From Neobacillus sp. PS2-9 (lineage in GTDB: Bacteria > Bacillota > Bacilli > Bacillales > Cytobacillaceae): a stretch of DNA of 64,000 nucleotides. Within the stretch, counting starts at the first letter, position 1; each line of letters begins with the position of its first letter. Shown here in pieces: positions 22,670 to 32,147 of this stretch. A program made the position numbers and the translations under genes. The DNA lies in contig NZ_CP133269.1 in the NCBI RefSeq assembly GCF_030915525.1, positions 645,001 through 709,000 on the forward strand. The letters run 5' to 3'. Under the pieces are notes generated by a model. That model was not told where the DNA came from. It did no database searches and worked only from the letters and a program-made list of their open reading frames with translations.

Positions 22670-22699
22670 AGCCCCTGCCTACAAAAATAGACAAGGGCT
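22670..22699 (-). terminator. terminator of the phosphohexomutase gene
   Basis: AGCCCCTGCC and GACAAGGGCT form a mostly paired stem. Read leftward it is followed by TTTTT. It lies 8 bp past the pgcA stop. Confidence 0.7.
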
Positions 22700-22707
22700 C
22701 AAACCAG

Positions 22708-24441
22708 TTATCCTACAATTTCCTGAACTCTATTCATAACCGCCGTTTGAATGGAAGACAATTTCATCTGGCTATCCTCTAATGACTCGCCTTTGACCGC
22801 AAAGTAGAACTTTGCCTTCGGCTCCGTGCCTGAAGGACGTAAGCAGAACCAAGATCCATCTGCTAAGTGGTACTTCAACACGTTCGAACGAGGGAGGTCA
22901 ATCTGGCTTTCAGCGCCATCAGCCACTCGGATAGAAGTCGCATAATCCTCAATTGCCGCCACTTCAATTCCAGCCACTTCACTCATTTTTTTCGCTCTAA
23001 ATGTCTCCATTAAGCTAGCAATCTGTTCAGCCCCATTTTTTCCTTTTAACGTAATGGACTGAAGCGATTCCTGATAGAAACCATATTTTTCAAAAATCGC
23101 CAGCAAGCCTTCGAACATGGTCATGCCTTTAGATTTATAATAAGCCGCTACCTCTGCTGCAAAAATGGCTGATTGAACGGCATCCTTATCACGCACGAAA
23201 TCGCCGATCAAATAGCCATAGCTTTCTTCGTAACCGAATAGGAAGGTATGCTCGCCGGTTTGCTCAAATTCATTGATTTTTTCACCGATGAATTTAAAGC
23301 CAGTCAGTGTATCCATCGCTTGAATACCGTAGTGCTCGGCAATCGCACGACCGATTTCAGAAGTAACGATCGTTTTAATCACGACGCCATTTGCAGGCAA
23401 TGTTCCTTGGGCTTGTTTTTGCGATAACAAATACTCAAGCATAAGGGCGCCCAACTGGTTACCGGTTAGAACCGTATATTCACCGGCGCTATTTTTCACA
23501 GCCACGCCTAAACGGTCTGCATCCGGATCTGTTGCCATCAATACGTCCGCACCGATTTCGTCGCCTACTTTAATCGCTAATTCAAAGGCCGCATGCTCCT
23601 CTGGATTGGGCGATTTCACTGTTGAGAAGTTGGCATCAGGAAGTTCTTGTTCCGCCACAACCGTTACGGTTTCAAAACCGAATGCCTTCAGACCGGCACG
23701 AACGGGCTTGTTCCCCGTACCGTGTAATGGAGTGAAAACAACTTTCAATTCATTTGCCACGCTAGCCACCATTTCAGGGTTTAGCTGAAGTGTTTTTAAC
23801 TGCTCGACATATGCATTGTCAATTTCTTCACCCACATATGTTAGTAATCCGCTTGCAAGCAATTCTTGCTCCTCGGCCACTTCTACAGCTAACTCGTTTT
23901 CAACCAGGTTGACATAGCGGATAATCGTATCGGCTGCTTCAGGAGGAAGCTGCCCGCCGTCTTCGCCGTACACTTTAAAGCCGTTATATTCCGGTGGGTT
24001 ATGGCTCGCTGTAATGACAGCGCCGGAAAACGCATGTAAGTAACGAACAGCATAGGAAAGGACTGGTGTTGGACGAAGCGCATCAAATACATATGCCTTC
24101 ACGCCGTGCTTTCCAACCGTTTTGGCTACTTCTAACGCAAATTCAGGAGACTTATGACGAGAATCGTAGGCAATGACGATCCCACGATTCATGGCTTCTT
24201 CGCCCTGTTCCACGATATATTGAGCAAGACCTTCTGCAGCTCTGCGGATCGTGTAGGTATTTAAACGGTTAGTTCCAGGTCCAAGCTCACCGCGCATCCC
24301 GCCTGTACCGAATTCAAGGTGTTTATAAAAGCTATCCTCTAACAGACCTGCGTTATCCTTAATTTCTACTAACTTGTCATTTTGATCTTTTTCTAATGCT
24401 GAAAAAGAGAACCATTTATCTGCATGTTGTGTCCAATTCAA
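22708..24441 (-). CDS. pgcA: phosphoglucomutase/phosphomannomutase
   Basis: A full-length (577 residues) alpha-D-phosphohexomutase of the PgcA type, which interconverts hexose 1- and 6-phosphates. Visible motifs are the phosphoserine loop [16 protein letters not shown], the metal loop [11 protein letters not shown], the sugar-binding [18 protein letters not shown] and the phosphate-binding [13 protein letters not shown]. In B. subtilis PgcA makes glucose 1-phosphate for wall polymers. Here it lies beside a GH130 phosphorylase locus, so it may also turn mannose 1-phosphate into mannose 6-phosphate; this is an inference. It is transcribed leftward, downstream of the LacI regulator. Confidence 0.93.
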   Translation of the reverse strand: MNWTQHADKWFSFSALEKDQNDKLVEIKDNAGLLEDSFYKHLEFGTGGMRGELGPGTNRLNTYTIRRAAEGLAQYIVEQGEEAMNRGIVIAYDSRHKSPEFALEVAKTVGKHGVKAYVFDALRPTPVLSYAVRYLHAFSGAVITASHNPPEYNGFKVYGEDGGQLPPEAADTIIRYVNLVENELAVEVAEEQELLASGLLTYVGEEIDNAYVEQLKTLQLNPEMVASVANELKVVFTPLHGTGNKPVRAGLKAFGFETVTVVAEQELPDANFSTVKSPNPEEHAAFELAIKVGDEIGADVLMATDPDADRLGVAVKNSAGEYTVLTGNQLGALMLEYLLSQKQAQGTLPANGVVIKTIVTSEIGRAIAEHYGIQAMDTLTGFKFIGEKINEFEQTGEHTFLFGYEESYGYLIGDFVRDKDAVQSAIFAAEVAAYYKSKGMTMFEGLLAIFEKYGFYQESLQSITLKGKNGAEQIASLMETFRAKKMSEVAGIEVAAIEDYATSIRVADGAESQIDLPRSNVLKYHLADGSWFCLRPSGTEPKAKFYFAVKGESLEDSQMKLSSIQTAVMNRVQEIVG

Positions 24442-24550
24442 AAGCCATCTCTCCTTCTTTTATTCCTCTTTTTAGAATAAACCCTGTCCGGAATTTGGAC
24501 AAGGTGTATTTGCTCACATGACAAGAATGTATAAAATTCGACTTCGAGAA
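24442..24550 (-). other. leader region of pgcA with a small inverted repeat
   Basis: CCTGTCC (24483-24489) and GGACAAGG form an imperfect hairpin about 45 bp upstream of the pgcA start. It could be the terminator of the upstream regulator gene or an attenuator. No gene is visible. Confidence 0.4.
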
Positions 24551-24745
24551 TTGTCTAGCTCCAGCGCCTAGCCAGTTTTCATCCTGAATAATCTACCTTG
24601 AGTATCTTGTAACAATCATGGCTTGATAAAGCGATGATTGTTACAGCTCGGGTCAAATAACCTTCAGCAAGTAAAGTCAAAGTGCGACTTTTCTTGCCGA
24701 AGAACATTTGCCTGTCGGGGCTGACCAAGGCGCTTCCCCTTTTCT
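24551..24745. repeat. long Bacillaceae intergenic repeat (TTGTCTAGCTCCAGCGCC type)
   Basis: One end reads TTGTCTAGCTCCAGCGCCTA and the other GTCGGGGCTGACCAAGGCGC then TTCCCCTTTTC, the ends of a repeat seen many times in Bacillaceae genomes. Inside is a perfect 11-bp stem, GTAACAATCAT (24609-24619) with ATGATTGTTAC (24634-24644). It abuts the 3' end of the LacI regulator gene. It carries no gene. Confidence 0.75.
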
Positions 24746-24748
24746 GTT

Positions 24749-25777
24749 TTATCCAATATTATGAAATTTTGCGGTTGAATCTCTCACTAGCAATTTTGTC
24801 GGAAGGAGGATCTCCTGGATTGGGTCCTCTTTATGATGGATTCGCCACCAAAGCTGCTCCACCGCTTTTTTACCAAAGTACTTTAAATCAATGTCCATGG
24901 TCGTAATTTTCGGCGTGGCAATTTGTGAAAGCTGACCGTTATCAAAGTTACAAACCGACACATCCTCAGGAACCTTGTAGCCTTTTTGCTGTAATAAGGA
25001 AGTAATCAAGAAACCATGGCCATCGTTCACGCAGAACCAGGCACTAGGCTTCGTATCCAGTGCTTCAAAATACTGATTTAACTCCCCTAAATCTTCCTGC
25101 GCTTTTGTAAAAATGAACTCATGCTTCGGCTCCAACCCGTATTGTCTAAGCGCGAGAAAATACCCATCTAATCGTTCTTGATAGCTCGGTGAAAAAGTCA
25201 CATCACCGATAAAGCCGATCTCTTGATGGCCCAGTTGGATTAAATGTTCAACTGCCGAGTACGCACCGAACCGATTGTTGGTTAAAATCGCATCCGCCTG
25301 CAAACTTGGTTCATGATGGTCAATAAGAACCGTTGGAATGCCGGTATCAATTACTTTTGCAATATAATCTGTACTAATATGAGATAAAATCAGGATGCCG
25401 TCGATTTGATGGTTAGAGAGCAGGCTAGGTAAAATTAACTTCTCTTTTGATTCACTATTAATCGATTCAATGAACAAATTCATGCCACGGTCTCTGACTT
25501 CTTTTTCCACACTTAAGTAAATTTCTCCAAAGAAGCTGACAAGTGAAAAAGCAAAATCAGAAGCAATCAATGCGATGTTTTTTGGTGCAGTGGTGTGTTC
25601 AGGTTGCTTCAGCTTACGGCTGCCTGCATATTGATACCCTAATTCATCGGCTACCTTTTGAACCAACTGTCTTGTTTCCTCACTAACCCCTGGTTTCCCC
25701 GAAAGAGCTTGAGACACCGAGTTCTTCGATATGTTTAGCCGATCAGCTATATCTTGCATCGATACCTTTCTTTCCAT
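24749..25777 (-). CDS. LacI-family regulator of the mannoside locus
   Basis: The 342-residue protein has a LacI helix-turn-helix (SMQDIADRLNISKNSVSQAL, residues 5-24) and a sugar-binding effector domain with GFIGDVTFSPSYQERLDGY and CNFDNG. It is divergent from the ABC importer operon, which begins 433 bp away with TTGTAACGTTACAA palindromes typical of LacI operators. It therefore probably represses the importer and the glycoside genes and responds to a mannoside or its breakdown product. The N-terminal NSVSQALSGKPGVSE is standard. The effector is not known. Confidence 0.88.
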   Translation of the reverse strand: MERKVSMQDIADRLNISKNSVSQALSGKPGVSEETRQLVQKVADELGYQYAGSRKLKQPEHTTAPKNIALIASDFAFSLVSFFGEIYLSVEKEVRDRGMNLFIESINSESKEKLILPSLLSNHQIDGILILSHISTDYIAKVIDTGIPTVLIDHHEPSLQADAILTNNRFGAYSAVEHLIQLGHQEIGFIGDVTFSPSYQERLDGYFLALRQYGLEPKHEFIFTKAQEDLGELNQYFEALDTKPSAWFCVNDGHGFLITSLLQQKGYKVPEDVSVCNFDNGQLSQIATPKITTMDIDLKYFGKKAVEQLWWRIHHKEDPIQEILLPTKLLVRDSTAKFHNIG

Positions 25778-25841
25778 ATAACATTCTCCCTTTATATAGT
25801 AACTTTACGTTATCTTTAATTTGTCATTTGTTGTAATCTTA

Positions 25842-25855
25842 TTGTAACGTTACAA
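25842..25855. promoter_or_regulatory. LacI-type operator in the divergent region
   Basis: TTGTAACGTTACAA is a perfect 14-bp palindrome with the central CG of LacI-family operators. It is 65 bp upstream of the regulator start, suited to autoregulation. Confidence 0.7.
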
Positions 25856-25935
25856 GTTTATTATTGCAATAGAGCATTACGTAGTATTTTAGGTAAATTT
25901 TGTGTTAGTTCTGTAAATTTTTCACGAAATAATGT

Positions 25936-25964
25936 TTGACATTACATATTAACAGTGTAATAAT
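25936..25964 (+). promoter_or_regulatory. predicted promoter of the ABC importer operon
   Basis: TTGACA (25936-25941), a 17-bp spacer and AATAAT (25959-25964) with an extended TGT just before it. The start would be near 25971, inside an operator, leaving a leader of about 240 nt before the first gene. Confidence 0.7.
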
Positions 25965-25967
25965 GTA

Positions 25968-25995
25968 CTTGTAACGTTAATTACAACATTACAAG
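25968..25995. promoter_or_regulatory. double LacI-type operator over the importer start point
   Basis: CTTGTAACGTTAA is followed at once by TTACAACATTACAAG. Each is an imperfect version of the TTGTAACGTTACAA palindrome at 25842. Their location over the predicted start suggests repression by the divergent LacI protein. Confidence 0.65.
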
Positions 25996-26114
25996 ATGAG
26001 TAATTTGCTAGTTTTGTAATGATGGGATCATTTATAGGAAATGAGGGATTACGGCAAGACTGACCTTCCATGACAAATGATTACATGTTCATTGTAAATT
26101 TTTTTGCAGGACAA

Positions 26115-26128
26115 TGATAGCGTTATCA
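26115..26128. promoter_or_regulatory. cre site for CcpA in the importer leader
   Basis: TGATAGCGTTATCA is a perfect palindrome and matches every position of the cre consensus TGWNANCGNTNWCA. It lies about 145 bp past the predicted start point, where it could act as a roadblock for catabolite repression. Confidence 0.7.
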
Positions 26129-26210
26129 TACTTTATTTTTCGTAGATTCGTAATCATGTTTTTAACTTCTTCAAATTAAGACAAGATATTAATAATTGGA
26201 GGAATTTAGG

Positions 26211-27536
26211 ATGAAAATAAAAAAAGTAGCATCAATCTTATTCGCAGCATCACTGACTGTTTCCGGTCTTGCAGGCTGTTCAACAGGCAACAAGGATTCG
26301 AAAACAGCAGGATCAAAAAATGGAGTAACAACGATTGAATTCTGGGCCGCTCCAAACCCAACGCAGCAAGTATATTGGAAGGAAGTAGCGGAAGAATTCA
26401 CAAAAGAAAATCCTAAAATCAAAGTGAATGTTAGTCCGATGAAGGAAAGCCCAACATCAGAGGCAAGCATCCAATCAGCGATCGCTGGTGGAAGTGCTCC
26501 AACATTATCTGAAAACATTAACCGTGGGTTCGCGGCGCAATTAGCAGATAGTAAAGCGCTTGTCCCGCTGGATGAATTAGATGGATGGAAGGAAGTAACT
26601 GAAAGCCGTAAGATGGAAAATACAATGAAGGGCTGGGAATTCGCAGACGGCCATCAATATGTATTGCCAATCTACTCTAATGCAATGTTATTTGGTTGGA
26701 GACTCGATATCTTAAAAGAGCTTGGCTTTAACGAAGCACCAAAAACTTACAGCGAAATGTTAGCTGTTGCTAAGAAATTAAAAGAAAAATATCCTGATAA
26801 ATATGTTTGGGCAAAAGCGGACCTGGCTGACCCAACGGCTTGGAAGAGATGGTTTGACTTCTTCATGCTTTACGATGCAGCATCAAATGGTAACAAGTTT
26901 GTGGAAGGAACAAAATTCACTGGCGAAACAAAAGCAGGCGAACAAGTTCTTTCATTAGTTGATGGTCTTCGTAAAGAGAATGCGTTACTTCCGAAGCAAG
27001 CAAAAGATCCATTTGAAAGTGGATTAGGAATCTTCACTGACATTGGTCCTTGGACTATTCCATACTGGGCAGACAAATTCCCGGATATGAAGTTTAACGA
27101 AACTTATACATTAGCATTACCGCCAGTTCCAGATGATATGGACCCAGCTAATGCGAAGACGTTCGCTGATACAAAAGGTTTAGTCGTATACGCTTCTGCA
27201 ACGAAAGAACAACAAAAAGCAGCAATGGAATTCATTAAGTGGGTGTATGCTAACCCTGACAATGATGTGAAATGGCTTGAAAAGACAAGCTTACCACCTG
27301 CACGTGATGATTTAACATCTAATGATGCGTTCAAAGCGTTCTTTGATAAAAACCCAGCATTACAGCCATATGCAGCCGCTGTTCCAAACGGAATTCCTTC
27401 AATGGATAACGCTAAATACAATGATATTCAAACATTAATTGGCCAACAGGCATTCAATCCAGTAGTAAAGGGTGAAAAAGATCCAAAAACTGCATGGAAG
27501 GATATGCAGAAGGCTATTGAGGGGGCTCTTAAGTAA
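26211..27536 (+). CDS. ABC transporter sugar-binding lipoprotein
   Basis: The signal peptide ends in lipobox GLAGC, so the protein is lipid-anchored outside the cell. The remaining 420 residues are a family 1 extracellular solute-binding domain (EFWAAPNPTQQVYWKEVAEEF, GTAP-like SAPTLSENI, aromatic residues for sugar stacking). The frame opens at 26196, but GGAGG sits 9 nt before the ATG at 26211, which is chosen. The stop overlaps the first permease by one base. No ATP-binding subunit gene is in the window, so a shared MsmX-type ATPase is expected. Confidence 0.93.
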   Translation: MKIKKVASILFAASLTVSGLAGCSTGNKDSKTAGSKNGVTTIEFWAAPNPTQQVYWKEVAEEFTKENPKIKVNVSPMKESPTSEASIQSAIAGGSAPTLSENINRGFAAQLADSKALVPLDELDGWKEVTESRKMENTMKGWEFADGHQYVLPIYSNAMLFGWRLDILKELGFNEAPKTYSEMLAVAKKLKEKYPDKYVWAKADLADPTAWKRWFDFFMLYDAASNGNKFVEGTKFTGETKAGEQVLSLVDGLRKENALLPKQAKDPFESGLGIFTDIGPWTIPYWADKFPDMKFNETYTLALPPVPDDMDPANAKTFADTKGLVVYASATKEQQKAAMEFIKWVYANPDNDVKWLEKTSLPPARDDLTSNDAFKAFFDKNPALQPYAAAVPNGIPSMDNAKYNDIQTLIGQQAFNPVVKGEKDPKTAWKDMQKAIEGALK

Positions 27537-28414
27537 TGAGCACGAAACAAGGAAGGTTGGGCTGGCTATTTGCCAGTCCTTATCTTTTATACGCCATTGT
27601 TTTCTTTCTAATACCGCTGGTGTGGTCATTATTTCTTTCTTTTACTGATTGGAACTTAATTGCGCCTACGTTTAGTTTCGTAGGATTGGAAAACTATACG
27701 GAGGCTTTTAAAAGTCCAGGAGTGCAATCGGCCTTCTTCGTATCATTTAAGTTTATGGCCGTGTTTGTCCCATTGGTGATTGCATCATCGATTATTGTTG
27801 CTTTAATCGTTCAAGGATTACCGAAATTCAAAGGATTATTTTTAATTGGCTTTTTCCTTCCTTACTTAGCGTCAGGGGTTGTTTCCTCTCTGATTATAAA
27901 AGGACTTTTATCGTATAACAGTCCGGTGAATGAATTTTTACGAGGGTCTTTAGGCTTAGATATTGACTGGCTTGGTAGTCCGTTTGCGGCCCTGTTTACG
28001 GTTGCAGTCATTATCGCTTGGAAATTCACTGGCTACTATGCGCTGATTTTAACATCAGGTTTTGAAAGCATTGATAAGGAAGTATACGAAGCAGCTAGTA
28101 TCGATGGAGTGACAGGTTGGCAGCGTTTTTGGAAGATTACCTTCCCGCTTCTATACCCGGCATTGTTTACTGTTCTAATTTTATCGATTGGTGTGACGTT
28201 CGGTATTTTCACAGAGGTGTACCAGTTAACAGGCGGTGGACCAAACTTTGCAACGAATACATGGCAAATGGAGATTTTCACAAGAGCGTTCTCGAATCTT
28301 CAGGCAGGTTATGCGTCTGCTGTAGCGATTATTGCATCTGTTGTCACGTTTATTTCCATTTTTATCATTCGAAAACTTCTAGAAATGTGGGGGAAAAGAA
28401 ATGGATGGAGCTAA
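27536..28414 (+). CDS. ABC sugar permease, MalF/LacF type
   Basis: A 292-residue permease with six predicted membrane helices and the EAA loop YEAASIDGVTGWQRFWKITFPLL, the contact for the ATPase. It starts on the last base of the binding-protein stop codon, so it is translationally coupled. It overlaps the second permease by 14 bp. This is the first of the two inner-membrane subunits of a CUT1 sugar importer; its partner follows. Confidence 0.93.
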   Translation: MSTKQGRLGWLFASPYLLYAIVFFLIPLVWSLFLSFTDWNLIAPTFSFVGLENYTEAFKSPGVQSAFFVSFKFMAVFVPLVIASSIIVALIVQGLPKFKGLFLIGFFLPYLASGVVSSLIIKGLLSYNSPVNEFLRGSLGLDIDWLGSPFAALFTVAVIIAWKFTGYYALILTSGFESIDKEVYEAASIDGVTGWQRFWKITFPLLYPALFTVLILSIGVTFGIFTEVYQLTGGGPNFATNTWQMEIFTRAFSNLQAGYASAVAIIASVVTFISIFIIRKLLEMWGKRNGWS

Positions 28415-29231
28415 GAAAAAGGGAGTATGGTTTCGCTACCTGCTTGCGATCGTTCTCTTACTAGTCATGATTTTTCCATACATTTATATGGTATTGAATT
28501 CTTTTGCTGATTGGGACCAAGTCGATAAAAAGCTCATTCCCACACAGTTTAGCTTGAAATCGTATGAATGGCTTCTTGGCGGAGGAGAAGCGGTCATTCC
28601 AAGACCTTGGGTGAGTGCTTTCTTTAACAGTTTTCTTGTGTCAGCCGGTTCGACTTTCTTGATGATGGTCACTGGGGTCATGGTGGCTTATGCATTAGCA
28701 AAAATTCCTTTTAAGGGAAGAGACACGATTAACAATGTGATTTTGTTCCAAATGTTTTTCCCGGCGATCATCTTGTTAATCCCAACGTTCTTGGTGATTC
28801 AACGAATCGGCATGTATGACTCGTATTGGGGCATGATTTTGCCAAAAGCTCTCAGCTTATGGGCTGTGTTTATGTATACGAACTTCTTCAAGGCGATTCC
28901 AGATACGTTTATTGAAGCGGCGAAGCTAGACGGGGCGAGCGAGCTACAGATCATGTTCAAAATCGTGTTGCCGATGTCAAAGTCGATTACGACGGTTATT
29001 TTCTTGTTCTTGTTCATGGAACGTTGGACAGAGCTTTTATGGGATATGTTAGTGGTGAAGAGCGACAGCATGCTGACACTGAACGTGTTGCTTTCACAAA
29101 TGTTCGGTCCATACGGCGGCTATCCAGGCCCAATGTATGCAGCATCCGTGTTACTAACGATGCCGATTATTATCATTTTCTTACTGTTTGCGAAAAAGTT
29201 CCAAGAAGGAATGCAGTTTACGCTTAAATAG
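28401..29231 (+). CDS. ABC sugar permease, MalG/LacG type
   Basis: The second CUT1 permease, 276 residues and six membrane helices, with EAA loop FIEAAKLDGASELQIMFKIVLPM. GGGGG lies about 8 nt before the ATG, inside the end of the first permease gene. Its stop is followed by the 42-bp repeat array rather than by a clear terminator. Together with the preceding two genes it forms a complete oligosaccharide importer apart from the ATPase. Confidence 0.93.
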   Translation: MDGAKKKGVWFRYLLAIVLLLVMIFPYIYMVLNSFADWDQVDKKLIPTQFSLKSYEWLLGGGEAVIPRPWVSAFFNSFLVSAGSTFLMMVTGVMVAYALAKIPFKGRDTINNVILFQMFFPAIILLIPTFLVIQRIGMYDSYWGMILPKALSLWAVFMYTNFFKAIPDTFIEAAKLDGASELQIMFKIVLPMSKSITTVIFLFLFMERWTELLWDMLVVKSDSMLTLNVLLSQMFGPYGGYPGPMYAASVLLTMPIIIIFLLFAKKFQEGMQFTLK

Positions 29232-29265
29232 TCGTTTAGGCAGGGGAGCTGTGTTCGGGATTTGT

Positions 29266-29535
29266 GAAGTTGGCGGAATTCTGGCCCAAGTCGGCGGAAT
29301 AAACGTAGAAGTTGGCGGAATCCCGTTCCAAGTCGGCGGAATAAATGCTGAAGTAGATGGGATTCATGCCGGTTGGTGGAATAAATGCTAAAACTGGCGG
29401 AATCCATGAACAAGTCGGCGGAATAAATGCTGAAACTGGCGGAATCCCGATCCAAGTCGGCGGAATAAATGCTGAAACTGGCGGAATCCCGGTCCAAGTT
29501 GGGTGAATAAATGCTAAAACTGGCGGAATCCCATA
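29266..29535. repeat. 42-bp minisatellite array built of 21-bp half units
   Basis: About six and a half copies of a 42-bp unit, each with two related halves: GGCGGAATAAATGCTGAAAC and GGCGGAATCCCGATCCAAG. Left units are more diverged than right ones. Because 21 is divisible by 3, long frames stay open on both strands; none has a ribosome site. It separates the permease gene from the GH13 gene. Confidence 0.9.
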
Positions 29536-29610
29536 TCGCAAACACAAAGTTAGTTTTTAAAAAAAGTAAAGATCAGTCAGAAAGTCTTCCAAGGTTAGGA
29601 GTCCAATCAA

Positions 29611-31194
29611 ATGGTGAAATGGTGGCAGCAATCGACTTTTTATGAAATCTATATGCCAAGTTTTAAAGACGGAAATGGCGATGGGATGGGGGATTTCGCT
29701 GGCATCACCTCCAAGCTCGACTATTTAAAAGATCTAGGAATTGATGGCTTGTGGCTTACGCCCTTTTACCCGTCGCCCAAGGTAGATAATGGCTATGACA
29801 TTTCTGATTACGTGAGCATCGACCCGGCTTACGGAACAATGGAGGAGTTTGAACTTTTTATAAAAGAAGCTCATAACCGCGGAATCAAAATCATCGCCGA
29901 TTTGGTTCTGAACCATACCTCTTCAGCGCACGAGTGGTTTCAGGAGTCGAAGTCATCAAAGGACCATCCGAAACGCGATTGGTACATTTGGAGAGACGAA
30001 CCGAACAACTGGGAATCGTTCTTCGGCGGCACGGCCTGGGAGTACGATAAGACGACCGAGCAGTATTACTACCATGCGTTTGCGAAGGAACAGGTTGACC
30101 TCAACTGGGCCAATCCAGAAGTGAAAGCGGCCATGTTCGATGTCATGAAGTTCTGGCTTGAAAAAGGGGTCGATGGCTTTCGCCTTGATGTCATCAACTT
30201 TTTAAAAATAAATGATCAGTTCGTGGACAATCCGTATGATGCCTCGAAGCAGGAACAAGAGCATGTATACGATAAAGACCAGGAAGGAATCCTCGGCATC
30301 ATTGAGGAGATTGCGGCCTTTGTTCATCAGTATCCGGATAAATTTCTCGTAGGCGAGGTGGGGTCAGAGGACCTCGACATCCTAAAACAGTATTCGGGTC
30401 TGGGAAAATTAGATGTGGTGTTCAATTTTAACATTGGAAGTATTGCGGAATTTGATCCGGAGAAGCTGTATCAGCAGCTCACGGATACAGAGGCAGCCTA
30501 TGACGAAACACAGGTGCCGACGTTGTTCTTTGGTAGTCATGATATGTCGCGCTTTATTTCACGATTTGGCGGCGATGAGGACCGTGCGAAGCTGATTGCG
30601 ACTTTGATGCTTACCGCAAGAGGAGTGCCGTTCATCTATTTCGGTGATGAAATCGGCATGCGTGATTGGATTACCGATAACATCGCGAAAATGAAGGATG
30701 TCCAAGGTGTCATGGGTTACAAGCTGGCATTGGAGGCAGGCAAGTCGCATGAGGAAGCGCTCGTCATCGCGAATGACAAATCACGTGACAAATCGCGGAC
30801 ACCGATGCAATGGGACGGAAGTGAGTATGTTGGCTTTTCTGAGCAGAAACCATGGATTACCGTTCCGAACGATGCGGCACTCATAAATGTAAAAGATCAG
30901 CTGCACGCGCCGGAATCGATGCTTTCTTTTTATAAAAGCTTGTTGAAGCTGCGCAAGGAACATAGAGCTTTAACCTTAGGAACCTATGAATTTTTACGTT
31001 ACGAGGATGGATTGATGACGTTCATCAGAAAAGATGAATCAGAAAGAATCCTTGTGGCGCTGAACTTTTCGGATGAGCCGAAAACAGTTGATGGGTCAAC
31101 CGGCACTCTGCTGCTGTCTAACAAACGAACCACTCTCGATGGAAAAAGAATTTTGGGCAACGAAGCCATGATTTTAAAGGAGGATCTCAAGTAA
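29611..31194 (+). CDS. GH13 alpha-glucosidase-like enzyme
   Basis: A 527-residue alpha-amylase-family enzyme of the oligo-1,6-glucosidase/alpha-glucosidase size. Conserved regions are ADLVLNH (94-101), nucleophile D193 in GFRLDVIN, acid/base E249 in LVGEVGSED and D311 in FGSHDMSR. It has no signal peptide, so it acts on imported sugars. The HDMSR form of region IV is unusual compared with the common NHDQPR. Finding a GH13 enzyme among beta-mannoside genes suggests that the substrate carries an alpha-glucosyl group, or that it is specific for another alpha-link. AGGAG lies 9 nt before the ATG. DUF1861 starts on its last base. Confidence 0.88.
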   Translation: MVKWWQQSTFYEIYMPSFKDGNGDGMGDFAGITSKLDYLKDLGIDGLWLTPFYPSPKVDNGYDISDYVSIDPAYGTMEEFELFIKEAHNRGIKIIADLVLNHTSSAHEWFQESKSSKDHPKRDWYIWRDEPNNWESFFGGTAWEYDKTTEQYYYHAFAKEQVDLNWANPEVKAAMFDVMKFWLEKGVDGFRLDVINFLKINDQFVDNPYDASKQEQEHVYDKDQEGILGIIEEIAAFVHQYPDKFLVGEVGSEDLDILKQYSGLGKLDVVFNFNIGSIAEFDPEKLYQQLTDTEAAYDETQVPTLFFGSHDMSRFISRFGGDEDRAKLIATLMLTARGVPFIYFGDEIGMRDWITDNIAKMKDVQGVMGYKLALEAGKSHEEALVIANDKSRDKSRTPMQWDGSEYVGFSEQKPWITVPNDAALINVKDQLHAPESMLSFYKSLLKLRKEHRALTLGTYEFLRYEDGLMTFIRKDESERILVALNFSDEPKTVDGSTGTLLLSNKRTTLDGKRILGNEAMILKEDLK

Positions 31195-32132
31195 TGACCG
31201 TTTTAACGAAAGGAAATGTCAAAACCTGTGAACAGTTGGTAAAGGAATTTGCAAAAACACCTACGAGTCCTGAAAAAATTGTCTTCACTGGAGTCGGTGA
31301 AAATGATGTGTATAACATTTCGGCGCCGTTTGAGGATGAAGGGGAGCTTGTCATCGCAGGCCGCGTTGAGTCACGTGACAGCGAACATTCGAATGTGTAT
31401 TTTTTCGTTGAGCGAGAAGGGCAGTGGGTGCCGCGTGAAGGCGCACCTGTCTTAGAATTACAGGATCCTTTTTTTACAAAAATTGCAGGGGAACTCGTCT
31501 TGGGCGGCGTTCAAATTTTCCCGCACCCCATCAATAAAGGCGCCCTCGGCTGGAGAACCGTTTTTTACAAAGGCGCCAACATTGCAAGCCTGAAGGAATT
31601 CGCTAAAGGACCAGACGGCATGAAGGACCTTCGCTTAATCGAGTTAAAGGACGGAAGCATCGGTGTATTGACGAGGCCTCAAGGGGAAAAGGGCGGTCGT
31701 GGAAAAATTGGCTGGACACGCATTGCATCCTTAGATGAGCTTACCATTGATGTGGTGGAGCAGGCACCTTTATTAGAAGGCCAGTTTATCGACGAACAGT
31801 GGGGCGGAGCGAACGAACCGCATCTTCTTGCCAACGGACTTGTCGGTGTGTTAGGACACATTGCATCTTTTGATGAAGAAGGAAATCGCCACTACTATCC
31901 AATGGTTTTTGCCTTGAATCCTGAAACAGGTGACATCTCTGATATCGAGTTAATTGCGACAAGAAGTCATTTCCTGCCTGGCCCTGCGAAGCGTCCAGAC
32001 TTAATTGATGTGGTGTTTAGCGGCGGGCTCGTTCGAAAAGCTGATGGAACGGCTGATATGTATGCAGGAATCAGCGATGCGGAAGCGCAAAAAATTACGA
32101 TTATTGATCCGTTTTTACAATACGAAGGTTAA
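31194..32132 (+). CDS. DUF1861 family beta-propeller protein
   Basis: The 312-residue protein matches DUF1861: NDVYNISAPFEDEGELVIAGRVESRDSEHSNVYFF near the start, VFYKGANI in the middle and GGLVRKADGTADMYAGISDAEAQ at the end. It is expected to be a five-bladed propeller like GH130 and GH43, and it commonly sits beside GH130 genes. No activity is established to my knowledge. It starts on the last base of the GH13 stop codon and ends 15 bp before the GH130 gene, so the three are probably made together. It could be an enzyme on, or a binding partner for, the same glycan. Confidence 0.82.
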   Translation: MTVLTKGNVKTCEQLVKEFAKTPTSPEKIVFTGVGENDVYNISAPFEDEGELVIAGRVESRDSEHSNVYFFVEREGQWVPREGAPVLELQDPFFTKIAGELVLGGVQIFPHPINKGALGWRTVFYKGANIASLKEFAKGPDGMKDLRLIELKDGSIGVLTRPQGEKGGRGKIGWTRIASLDELTIDVVEQAPLLEGQFIDEQWGGANEPHLLANGLVGVLGHIASFDEEGNRHYYPMVFALNPETGDISDIELIATRSHFLPGPAKRPDLIDVVFSGGLVRKADGTADMYAGISDAEAQKITIIDPFLQYEG

Positions 32133-32147
32133 GAGGAGACTAGACAA

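Noticed and set aside
29120..29547. Leftward open frames of 103 and 141 codons with repeated SASFSIYSADLDR or IPPVSAFIPPTW peptides
   Set aside because: They arise because the 21-bp period keeps frames open; there is no ribosome site and they overlap the permease gene in antisense.
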